From positions 17,501-81,500 of the forward strand of contig CACDGO010000002.1 in the NCBI GenBank assembly GCA_902552345.1: 64,000 bases of DNA. Reading direction: 5' to 3'. Both the position numbers and the translations under genes were made by a program. The notes under the pieces were generated by a model, which was not told the origin of the DNA, ran no database searches, and saw nothing but the letters and a program-made list of their open reading frames with translations. Position 1 is the stretch's first letter, and every line of letters begins with the position of its first letter. This stretch comes from an uncultured Pelagibacteraceae bacterium. Its GTDB lineage: Bacteria > Pseudomonadota > Alphaproteobacteria > Pelagibacterales > Pelagibacteraceae. Shown piece after piece: positions 56,682 to 64,000 of the stretch.

Positions 56682-58601
56682 TTAATTCAAAGGCAATTTA
56701 TTTAATTCAAGCATATTCTTTATCAATTCTTCCCTTTTTAAAACTTGTTGTTTATCAGAGCCAAGTTTTCTTACAGTGACTGTATTTTCCAAAACTTCTT
56801 TTTTTCCGCAAACAATAATATAAGGGACCTTTGCAAGTGAATGTTCTCTTACTTTATAATTTATTTTTTCATTTCTTAAATCCATTTCACATTTTATACC
56901 TTCTTTGAAAAGATCTTCAAATAATTTTTTAACATAATCATTATTCTCATCTGCTATTGAACACACTACTACTTGTGCTGGTGAGAGCCAAAAAGGCAAT
57001 TTGCCAGCGTAGTTTTCAATTAAAATTCCTATAAATCTCTCTAGTGAGCCAAATAGTGCTCGATGTAGCATTACAGGAACTTTTTTTGTTCCATCGTTAG
57101 CTATATATGAAGCTCCAAGTCTTCCGGGTAAGTTTAAATCAACTTGTAATGTTCCACATTGCCAATCTCTTCCAATAGCGTCTCTTAAAACAAATTCAAT
57201 TTTAGGACCATAAAAAGCTCCTTCTCCTTTATTAATTGTATATTCAAGTTTTGATTTTTTTATTGCAGTTAACAACGCTGCCTCTGATTTGTCCCAAACG
57301 ACATCTTCTCCAACTCTTTGTTCAGGCCTGTCTGAATATTTTAAAATTATATCTTTAAAACCAAGATCTTTGTAAATTTCTAAAATTAAGTTCGTTACTG
57401 ACAATGATTCTTCAGTAATTTGATCTTCTGTGCAAAAAATATGGGCATCATCTTGTGTAAATGCCCTTACTCTTAATAATCCGTGAAGAGCACCCGAAGG
57501 TTCATATCGATGAACTTTTCCAAACTCAGAGAGCTTCAAAGGTAAATCCCTGTAACTTTTTAAACCCTGATTAAAAATCTGAACACATCCAGGACAGTTC
57601 ATTGGTTTTACAGCAAAAGTTTTTTCATCTGGAGTCTCAGAAGTAAACATATGTTCTCCAAACTTTTCCCAGTGTCCTGACTTTTCCCATAAGGATTTGT
57701 CCAAAAGTTCTGGTGTATTTATCTCTTTGTAGCCTGCTAGTCTTTGTTTCATTCTCATATATTCCACAAGTCTTTGAAATAACATCCATCCTTTCTCATG
57801 CCAAAAAACAGAGCCAGGACTTTCTTCTCTAAAATGAAATAGATCCATCTCCCTACCTAATTTTCTGTGATCTCTTTTTTCAGCTTCTTCTAAACGATGA
57901 AGATAATCGTCTAATTCTTTTTTTGAGCTCCAGCAAGTTCCATAAATTCGTTGTAGCATTTCATTATTAGAATCACCTCTCCAGTACGCTCCTGAAACTT
58001 TTGTTAGTTTAAAAGCTTTTCCAATTTTACTCGAAGACGCCAAATGCGGGCCTCTACATAAATCATGCCATGTATCTCCATGATGGTATACTGATAACTC
58101 TTCATTATTTGGTATGCTTTCAATAATTTCAGCTTTATACTTTTCTCCTATCTTTTTAAAATGAGCAATTGCTTCTGACCTTTTCCACACTTCCCTTCTA
58201 GTCTTCACATCTCTATCAATTATTTCTGACATCTTTTTTTCAATTTTCTTCAAGTCATCACTTGTAAAAGGCTCTTTTCTTGCAAAGTCATAGTAAAAAC
58301 CATTTTCTATAACTGGCCCAATGGTCACTTGAGTTCCAGGATATAATTCTTGAACTGCCATTGCCATTATATGAGCTGCATCATGTCTTATAACTTCAAT
58401 ACCTTCTTTATCCTTTGAAGTAATGATTCTTACTTTTGAGTCATTTGTAATTTCATGGCTTAAATCTTTTAATTGACCGTCTACCTCCATAACGAGGGCA
58501 GACTTTTCAAGCGTCTTACTAATTTTTTTTGTAAGCTCAAAACCACTAATTGATTTGGTAAAAGAAATTTTTTTACCGTCTAATAACTGAACATGAGGCA
58601 T
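56682..58601 (-). CDS. thrS: threonyl-tRNA synthetase
   Basis: The 639-residue class II enzyme has a TGS domain (1-60), the editing domain with HDAAHIMAMAVQEL, the zinc-binding KPMNCPGCVQIF (about 330-341), and a C-terminal anticodon-binding domain (PAQVVVCSIADENNDYVKKL). Its ATG overlaps the stop of the upstream glycosyltransferase by one base (TAATG), so it may be transcribed from that gene's promoter. The classic thrS-infC-rpmI-rplT order follows. Confidence 0.97.
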   Translation of the reverse strand: MPHVQLLDGKKISFTKSISGFELTKKISKTLEKSALVMEVDGQLKDLSHEITNDSKVRIITSKDKEGIEVIRHDAAHIMAMAVQELYPGTQVTIGPVIENGFYYDFARKEPFTSDDLKKIEKKMSEIIDRDVKTRREVWKRSEAIAHFKKIGEKYKAEIIESIPNNEELSVYHHGDTWHDLCRGPHLASSSKIGKAFKLTKVSGAYWRGDSNNEMLQRIYGTCWSSKKELDDYLHRLEEAEKRDHRKLGREMDLFHFREESPGSVFWHEKGWMLFQRLVEYMRMKQRLAGYKEINTPELLDKSLWEKSGHWEKFGEHMFTSETPDEKTFAVKPMNCPGCVQIFNQGLKSYRDLPLKLSEFGKVHRYEPSGALHGLLRVRAFTQDDAHIFCTEDQITEESLSVTNLILEIYKDLGFKDIILKYSDRPEQRVGEDVVWDKSEAALLTAIKKSKLEYTINKGEGAFYGPKIEFVLRDAIGRDWQCGTLQVDLNLPGRLGASYIANDGTKKVPVMLHRALFGSLERFIGILIENYAGKLPFWLSPAQVVVCSIADENNDYVKKLFEDLFKEGIKCEMDLRNEKINYKVREHSLAKVPYIIVCGKKEVLENTVTVRKLGSDKQQVLKREELIKNMLELNKLPLN

Positions 58602-59758
58602 TAATTTTTCAACAATTTTCTATATTCTCTTAAGTTTGAGTCGCACATTACTTCTACATCAAATTTTTTTAATATGTTTTTTCTACCTTCGTTTCCCATT
58701 AATTTCAACTCCTCTTGATTTAATTGAATAACAGTATTTAGATTTTTAGCAAGCTCTCTTGGATCATCATGTTTATACAAAAATCCAGTTTTTTTATTTA
58801 GAATTGTTTCTTTTGATCCACCTATATTACTTGCTACGATTGGTTTTTCCATCGCTTGAGCTTCTACTGCTACTCTTCCAAAAGCCTCAGGTTCTATAGA
58901 TGCAGACACAACAATGTCGGCTAACGAATATGCTAAAGGCATTTCTTTACAATTTTCTATGAACTTTATTTTTTTATTTAAACTATATCTTTCGACTAAA
59001 CTTGAAAGTTTCTTGGTATATACTTTTCTACCTTGATTAGAACCAAGTAAAATAGATTGAAAATTTGTAAAGTTGTAATCTTCAATAAGAATATTTAAAG
59101 CCTCAATAAATTTTTCTTGTCCTTTCCAGTACGTTAATCTGCCAGGTAATAATATAGTTATTTTATTAGGATCCAAATTCCATTCTTTTTTTAATTTCTC
59201 CTGTTTTAAAATGGATATATTTTTTGGATTATAATAATCAACATTTATACCTCTGAATATAACTCTTAATTTTTTTTTTTTATTTAAATATTCCTGATAA
59301 TTATCATTGATATGTCCAAAAATAAAATTAGATCCTGCAATGGTTAATTTCGACCTTAACATAATACTATTATAAAACTTTTTTAAATTATTTTTAAAAT
59401 TATAAGTTCCATGAAAAGTCGTCACAAAATTTGTATTCGTAAACAAGCATGCTAAATAACAAGACCAGGCAGGCGCCCTACTTCTTGCATGCACAATGTT
59501 AATTTTTTTAAATAAAATTATGAGGATTAAAAAAATCGCATTTAAAAAAATTAAAATAGGATTTTTAGAATTTACAGGAAGTTTAAACACTTTTACCTTA
59601 TTTTTCTTCACAAACTTGAGCAGTTCTCCTCCAGATGTTGCAATATAAGAATTACATTCCTGTTCAGCTAAATAATGAGCAATATCATAACAGCCAGTTT
59701 CAGCGCCACCATATCCAAGTTTAGGAATTACTTGTAAAACGTTTATTTTAGTACTCAT
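58601..59758 (-). CDS. family 4 glycosyltransferase
   Basis: A 385-residue GT-B enzyme with an N-terminal glycine-rich LGYGGAETGCYDIAHYL, a middle GRLTYWKGQEKFIEALNIL, and the C-terminal donor site EPEAFGRVAVEAQAMEKPIV (EX7E glutamates). It belongs to the family of mannosyl/glucosyl transferases of lipopolysaccharide and capsule. It is the first gene of the run into thrS and is divergent from the alpha/beta hydrolase across 36 bases. Substrate unknown. Confidence 0.88.
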   Translation of the reverse strand: MSTKINVLQVIPKLGYGGAETGCYDIAHYLAEQECNSYIATSGGELLKFVKKNKVKVFKLPVNSKNPILIFLNAIFLILIILFKKINIVHARSRAPAWSCYLACLFTNTNFVTTFHGTYNFKNNLKKFYNSIMLRSKLTIAGSNFIFGHINDNYQEYLNKKKKLRVIFRGINVDYYNPKNISILKQEKLKKEWNLDPNKITILLPGRLTYWKGQEKFIEALNILIEDYNFTNFQSILLGSNQGRKVYTKKLSSLVERYSLNKKIKFIENCKEMPLAYSLADIVVSASIEPEAFGRVAVEAQAMEKPIVASNIGGSKETILNKKTGFLYKHDDPRELAKNLNTVIQLNQEELKLMGNEGRKNILKKFDVEVMCDSNLREYRKLLKN

Positions 59759-59794
59759 TTTTTTGTATATAATAACAAATAAACAGAACGTGAT

Positions 59795-60571
59795 ATGAAA
59801 AAATTTAAATATCTAAAAATTTCAAATACCAAAAAACTTAGGTATATAGACAATTATTTTAAAAAAAGGCTTTATATAATTTTTCTTCCAGGTTTTATGT
59901 CAGATATTGACGGAAAAAAACCTCTAGCTTTTAAAAGATATGCAATACAGAAAAAATTAGGTTTTTTAGCAATTGAATATTCTGGTCATGGAAAATCATC
60001 AGGAGAATTTATAAAAGGAAATATAACAAAGTGGTCTAATGACGCAAAATTTTTAATTAAAAAAGTTGTAAAAAAAAATAAATTTATTCTCATAGGCTCT
60101 AGTATGGGTGCCTGGATTTCTTTAAATCAATTTAAATATTTTAAAAATCAAATATTAGGTTTTGTTGGAATAGGCTCAGCTCCTGAATTTCTAGATAGAT
60201 TAATGTGGAAAAAATTTACGAAAAAAATAAAAAAGGAGATTGTAAGTAAAGGAATATCTATTATTACACATGGTGATTCAAAGTTTAAACAAAAACAAAA
60301 TCAATATCCCATTACTCATCAATTAATCAAAGACGGAAGAAGAAATAAAGTTCTTACAAGAAAAATCAGATCAAAAATTAATATAACTATGATACATGGG
60401 GAGAAAGACGAAGTTGTGCCAGTGTCATTTTCAAAAAAAGTTATATCTCTTTTTCCTTTTGCAAAAAAGAGAATAGTAATTATTAAAAATGGTGATCATA
60501 GCTTATCGAATAAACAACCACTTAAGAAAATTATTAAAGAATTAAATATTATGATTAAAGATGTGATTTAA
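59795..60571 (+). CDS. alpha/beta hydrolase
   Basis: A 258-residue alpha/beta hydrolase. The nucleophile elbow is IGSSMGAWIS with S103, an oxyanion-type FLPGFMSDIDG lies near residue 30, the acid is in HGEKDEVVPV, and the histidine is in NGDHSLS. There is a basic N-terminus but no signal peptide. The family is broad (esterases, lipases, C-C hydrolases) and the substrate cannot be named. Its 3' end overlaps the convergent SDR gene by 30 bases. Confidence 0.85.
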   Translation: MKKFKYLKISNTKKLRYIDNYFKKRLYIIFLPGFMSDIDGKKPLAFKRYAIQKKLGFLAIEYSGHGKSSGEFIKGNITKWSNDAKFLIKKVVKKNKFILIGSSMGAWISLNQFKYFKNQILGFVGIGSAPEFLDRLMWKKFTKKIKKEIVSKGISIITHGDSKFKQKQNQYPITHQLIKDGRRNKVLTRKIRSKINITMIHGEKDEVVPVSFSKKVISLFPFAKKRIVIIKNGDHSLSNKQPLKKIIKELNIMIKDVI

Positions 60572-61420
60572 TCCTTCAACATATGTTGGAAATTTTAAAT
60601 CATATTTAAAAAAGTTTTTCATTTTTTTGTTATTTACTTTTTTTGAGTCTCGATAAAAATTTTTCAACATCTCACTTTCTAATTCCTCGAGTTTAATAGT
60701 TTTTGGTAGATCTAACTTAAGTAATTTTGCTCCATATTCTGCAACTTCAGTTTGCGGTGCTGGCTTATCGTCACAAATATTGTAGATCTCTCTATTTTTA
60801 AAATTATCAAGTGATTTAAACAAGATATTTGCAATATCTTCTACATGTATTCGTGAAAAGAAATGATTTTTTTTATCTACGATTTGAGTTTGACCACTTT
60901 GAAGCCTTTTCAAAATATTTAAATCGCGCGAATATATACCTGCCAGTCTAAAAATTTGTAATGGTAGTTTAATCTTATTTGATAAATTTTTCCAAGCATT
61001 TTCTGCATTTAATCTTTCAGCTCCATTTTTAGAAGTTGGTTTAGTAGGACTCTCTTCGTTTACCCATTCACCTTTGTGATCTCCATAAACACTTGTAGCT
61101 GAAAGATAAGTTATCCATTTACAGTTTTTAATACCTTTAAAATTAGTATCAATATATTCTACTACAATATCTTTACCATCAACGGGAGGAATGGAAATTA
61201 ATATATGATCAGCTTTTTCTAATTTAGCTTTTATAGAGGCATCAAACTTTTTATTATCAAATTGATAAGAATTTATTTTTAATTTATTAAATTCTAGCTG
61301 ATGAGTTTCCTGTCTTGAAGTAATATTTAAATCAAAGTCTTTTTTTTCATCAATTAATTTATTGATAAAACTTTCTGCCACTTGCCCAAAACCAAAGCAA
61401 AAGATTTTGAATCTACTCAT
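60542..61420 (-). CDS. NAD(P)-dependent SDR/epimerase family protein (YeeZ-like)
   Basis: A 292-residue Rossmann protein with an N-terminal CFGFGQVAESFINKL, ILISIPPVDGKDIV, and YLSATSVYGDHKGEWVNEES (about 105-124). Residues after NGAERLNAEN and an IFRLAGIYSRD segment follow the extended-SDR pattern seen in YeeZ-like proteins, which lack the classical YxxxK. It starts where gltB ends (TAATG), so it is coupled to gltB. Cofactor and substrate are inferred, not shown. Confidence 0.8.
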   Translation of the reverse strand: MSRFKIFCFGFGQVAESFINKLIDEKKDFDLNITSRQETHQLEFNKLKINSYQFDNKKFDASIKAKLEKADHILISIPPVDGKDIVVEYIDTNFKGIKNCKWITYLSATSVYGDHKGEWVNEESPTKPTSKNGAERLNAENAWKNLSNKIKLPLQIFRLAGIYSRDLNILKRLQSGQTQIVDKKNHFFSRIHVEDIANILFKSLDNFKNREIYNICDDKPAPQTEVAEYGAKLLKLDLPKTIKLEELESEMLKNFYRDSKKVNNKKMKNFFKYDLKFPTYVEGLNHIFNHNI

Positions 61421-64000
61421 TAACCTGCTTTCTTAATATGAGTCTTCAAACTTATAGGGTTATCTAATTTATCTAACATTTCGATTGGACAAACTTGTTT
61501 GAAATATTTTATTTCAGTATCAAAATTTTCTAATATTTTTTTTGCTTTTTTAGAAAAAGTTTTATTTTCAAAATCACTAATACTCTCCTTTAAGAATTTC
61601 TTCCAATAATCAGTCTCAACCGGTTGCCAAATTATTGAGGTAGGATTAACAAAGTTTTCAAATTGATCTTTTTCATCATAAACAAATGCCATTCCACCAG
61701 TCATTCCAGCACCAAAATTATCTCCCACTGCCCCTAATATTATTGCATTTCCTCCAGTCATATATTCGCATCCGTGAGCTCCACAACCTTCGACAATAGC
61801 AAAACTCCCAGAGTTTCTCACAGCAAATCTTTCTCCTGCTTGGCCTGAGGCGTAAAGTTTTCCTGAGGTAGCTCCATATAAAACTGTATTACCGATTATC
61901 GTATTCTGATCAGCAACTAATTTACTATTCTGGGAAGTTCTTACAATTATTTTACCACCTGATAAACCTTTGCCAACGTAATCATTACAATCTCCTTCTA
62001 CTGTTAAACTTATTCCTTTTGTTAAAAATGCCCCTAAAGACTGACCAGCTGAACCTATTAGTTTGATATTTATAGTATCGTCTTTTAATTTTTCGTTTCC
62101 GTATTTTTTATAAACGTGGTGTGATAACCTTGTACCAACAGATCGTGATGTATTTGCAATTTCATATTCAAAATTATTTTTCTCTTTTGTATTTATTTTA
62201 TCTTTAATATTGAACCAAATTTTTTCATCTAAAGTTTCTGGGACTTTATTTATGTGATTGTCTTTACAATATCTCAAGTTTTCCCCTGGATCTGCTTGAA
62301 CTAACAAAGGATTTAAATCTAAATCATCTAAATTTGATGCTCCCTTATTCACTTGAGATAATAGATCAGTTCGGCCGATGATTTCATTAATAGATTTGAA
62401 TCCCAAAGAAGCTAAAATCTCTCTAACTTCGGTTGCAACAAATTTAAACAAGTTTACAACTTTTTCAGGTGTCCCAGTAAATTTTTCTCTTAAAGAGCTA
62501 TCTTGACTACAGACGCCAACAGGACAAGTATTAGAGTGACATTGTCTAACCATTATACAACCCATAGCTACCAGTGATGAAGTTCCCATACCGTATTCTT
62601 CAGCACCCATCATAGCTGCTATTACCACATCTCTTCCTGTTTTTAATCCTCCATCAGTTCTTAAGGTAACATTATGCCTTAAATTATTTAAAGTTAAAAT
62701 TTGATTAGCTTCAGTTAAACCCATCTCCCATGGTATTCCGGCATATTTTATACTTGTTTGAGGACTAGCGCCGGTACCTCCCGAATGACCTGATATTAAT
62801 ATTATGTCTGCTTTTGCTTTTGCCACACCGGCCGCGATAGTACCTATACCTGTTGATGCTACAAGCTTAACTCCTACCCTTGCTTTTGGATTTATTTGCT
62901 TTAAATCATAAATTAATTGAGCCAAATCCTCTATTGAATAAATATCATGGTGCGGCGGAGGAGAAATTAAAGTAACTCCTGGTGTAGAGTGCCTAAGTCT
63001 AGCTATTTCCTCTGTAACTTTAAATCCTGGAAGCTGACCACCTTCCCCTGGTTTAGCTCCTTGAGCAATTTTTATTTCTATTTCGTTTGCATTATTTAAA
63101 TAATCAACAGTTACACCAAATCTAGCCGAAGCAATCTGTTTAACTCTAGAATTCGCGCTATCACCATTTGGAAGAATTTTAAATCTGTTGGCATCTTCAC
63201 CTCCTTCTCCGCTACAAGATGCTCCCTTAATCCTATTCATACCCTTAGCTAATGTTTCATGTGCCTCTGCAGATAAAGCTCCATGGGACATGCTTCCACT
63301 GCCAAATCTTTTTAAAATATCCTCTAGTGGCTCAACGTCATCCAAACTTATCTCATTTTTTGATTTTTTAAATTCTAAAAGGTCCCTTATATTGATTGGT
63401 GGCAAATTATGTATACCTGCAGAATATTTTTTATATTGTTCATAAGACCCACTCCCTACAGCACTTTGAAGCAGATGAATAAGTCTCCCTTGGTATTGAT
63501 GATCTTCACCACTTTTTCTATATCTATAGAGACCTCCAATAGGTAAGGTAAACACATTTTTCGAATTAAATTTTACGTGAAGTTCTTTAATTTTTTTCTC
63601 AATACCAATAACACCTATTCCTGAAATTCTAGATGACATGCCTGGAAAATAATCAGATACAATTGCTCTACTTAATCCAACAGCTTCAAAATTACAACCT
63701 CCTCTGTAAGAGCTAATTACAGATATTCCCATTTTTGACATAATTTTTAATAATCCAGAATCAATAGATTTTTTAAACTTTTGAACACAATTTTCGAAAT
63801 TGGATTTACCAAATAATTTTTTTTCATATCTATGATAAATACTATCTATAGCTAAGTATGGGTTTACAGTAGTTGCTCCAACTCCTATTAGAACAGCAAA
63901 AGAGTGTGTGTCTAGAGCATCTGAACATTCAACATTTAAAGAACAATAACCTCTTAAACCTTGCTTAACTAAATAAGAATGAATCGCTCCAACAGTTAAA
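61420..64000 (-). CDS. gltB: glutamate synthase large subunit, C-terminal part (gene runs off the right edge)
   Basis: The synthase half of GltB, which makes glutamate from glutamine and 2-oxoglutarate. No stop interrupts the frame from 61420 up to 64000, so the ATG at 63741 is internal and the gene continues past the window. About 860 codons are visible. The central segment has the 3Fe-4S cysteines in RQCHSNTCPVGVCSQ, the FMN region GASCSGEGGEDANRF, and ISGHSGGTGASPQTSIKYAG. The C-terminal beta-helix includes LIGSAGQSLGAFLTKGIS. The glutaminase domain lies outside. gltD is not on the downstream side. Confidence 0.96.
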   Translation of the reverse strand, partial: LTVGAIHSYLVKQGLRGYCSLNVECSDALDTHSFAVLIGVGATTVNPYLAIDSIYHRYEKKLFGKSNFENCVQKFKKSIDSGLLKIMSKMGISVISSYRGGCNFEAVGLSRAIVSDYFPGMSSRISGIGVIGIEKKIKELHVKFNSKNVFTLPIGGLYRYRKSGEDHQYQGRLIHLLQSAVGSGSYEQYKKYSAGIHNLPPINIRDLLEFKKSKNEISLDDVEPLEDILKRFGSGSMSHGALSAEAHETLAKGMNRIKGASCSGEGGEDANRFKILPNGDSANSRVKQIASARFGVTVDYLNNANEIEIKIAQGAKPGEGGQLPGFKVTEEIARLRHSTPGVTLISPPPHHDIYSIEDLAQLIYDLKQINPKARVGVKLVASTGIGTIAAGVAKAKADIILISGHSGGTGASPQTSIKYAGIPWEMGLTEANQILTLNNLRHNVTLRTDGGLKTGRDVVIAAMMGAEEYGMGTSSLVAMGCIMVRQCHSNTCPVGVCSQDSSLREKFTGTPEKVVNLFKFVATEVREILASLGFKSINEIIGRTDLLSQVNKGASNLDDLDLNPLLVQADPGENLRYCKDNHINKVPETLDEKIWFNIKDKINTKEKNNFEYEIANTSRSVGTRLSHHVYKKYGNEKLKDDTINIKLIGSAGQSLGAFLTKGISLTVEGDCNDYVGKGLSGGKIIVRTSQNSKLVADQNTIIGNTVLYGATSGKLYASGQAGERFAVRNSGSFAIVEGCGAHGCEYMTGGNAIILGAVGDNFGAGMTGGMAFVYDEKDQFENFVNPTSIIWQPVETDYWKKFLKESISDFENKTFSKKAKKILENFDTEIKYFKQVCPIEMLDKLDNPISLKTHIKKAG

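Noticed and set aside
63739-63741. ATG at 63741 as the gltB start
   Set aside because: The frame remains open to 64000 and the translated upstream part (for example LIGVGATTVNPYLAID) is typical GltB sequence, so the start lies outside the window.

Overview
The window looks like a piece of a streamlined alphaproteobacterial chromosome, most likely Pelagibacterales (SAR11). Three things support this. The partial 16S gene at the left end has SAR11-type signatures when read from memory, with no alignment run. The DNA is strongly AT-rich, and genes mostly abut or overlap by a few bases. The gene order is alphaproteobacterial: lysC-ispG-prfA-prmC-DUF4167 divergent from ubiG, murA-DUF2948-hisD-infA, rpmH-rnpA-yidD-yidC, def-fmt-truA, and a class I lysyl-tRNA synthetase. 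I see no insertion sequence, integrase, prophage, CRISPR array or plasmid function. Genus and species cannot be fixed from this alone.

Layout. 1-817: 5' part of 16S rRNA (minus) with its leader and a probable promoter up to about 1046. 1137-9603: an M23 peptidase, then translation termination (prfA, prmC), isoprenoid (ispG), aspartate-family (lysC), ubiquinone (ubiG) and arginine (argJ) genes. 9648-18033: secA, a photolyase, tRNA-Phe, infA, hisD, DUF2948, murA, dcd, and three small proteins of which two fall below usual ORF length cut-offs. 18026-26447: a thioredoxin-fold DUF255 protein with a DedA/TVP38-like membrane protein, then rpmH-rnpA-yidD-yidC-argB-HAD-dapD-dapE. 26444-31074: a SET-domain protein and a surface-glycan-like cassette (GT-C-like membrane protein, methyltransferase, SDR epimerase, two GT2 glycosyltransferases). 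31077-35194: truA-fmt-def, then a large secreted protein and a 59-residue membrane protein of unknown function. 35268-40438: aroK-aroB, convergent bolA, then a J-domain protein with cobS- and cobT-like AAA+/VWA genes. 40441-43938: queuosine-precursor transporter, rpmB, pyrD, lysS. 44031-47591: trkH, an AmpG-like permease and an NlpC/P60 peptidase. 47708-59758: a long minus-strand run, glycosyltransferase-thrS-infC-rpmI-rplT-pheS-pheT-lepA-glycosyltransferase-tRNA-Ser-membrane protein. 59795-64000: an alpha/beta hydrolase, an SDR protein and the 3' part of gltB, which runs off the right edge.

How the genes work together. Most of the window is housekeeping: translation (five initiation, termination or elongation factors, three tRNA synthetase systems, four ribosomal proteins), envelope assembly (SecA, YidC, YidD, MurA, M23, NlpC/P60, AmpG), lysine/diaminopimelate synthesis (lysC, dapD, dapE), and arginine, histidine, shikimate and glutamate synthesis. 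Sugar-transfer genes sit in three places among the core genes.

Most interesting points. (1) Both tRNA genes begin on the last base of the upstream gene's TAG stop codon, so 5' cleavage by RNase P would remove that base from infA mRNA and from a glycosyltransferase mRNA. (2) infA and infC, encoding IF1 and IF3, both appear to use non-ATG starts fixed by an in-frame stop directly upstream. (3) Three unlisted small proteins of 42, 54 and 59 residues look real. (4) A CobS/CobT-like pair sits with a zinc-finger J-protein and BolA and with no other cobalamin genes. (5) A SET-domain protein has an intact active site and post-SET cysteines. (6) A long hairpin lies directly upstream of the 16S 5' end.
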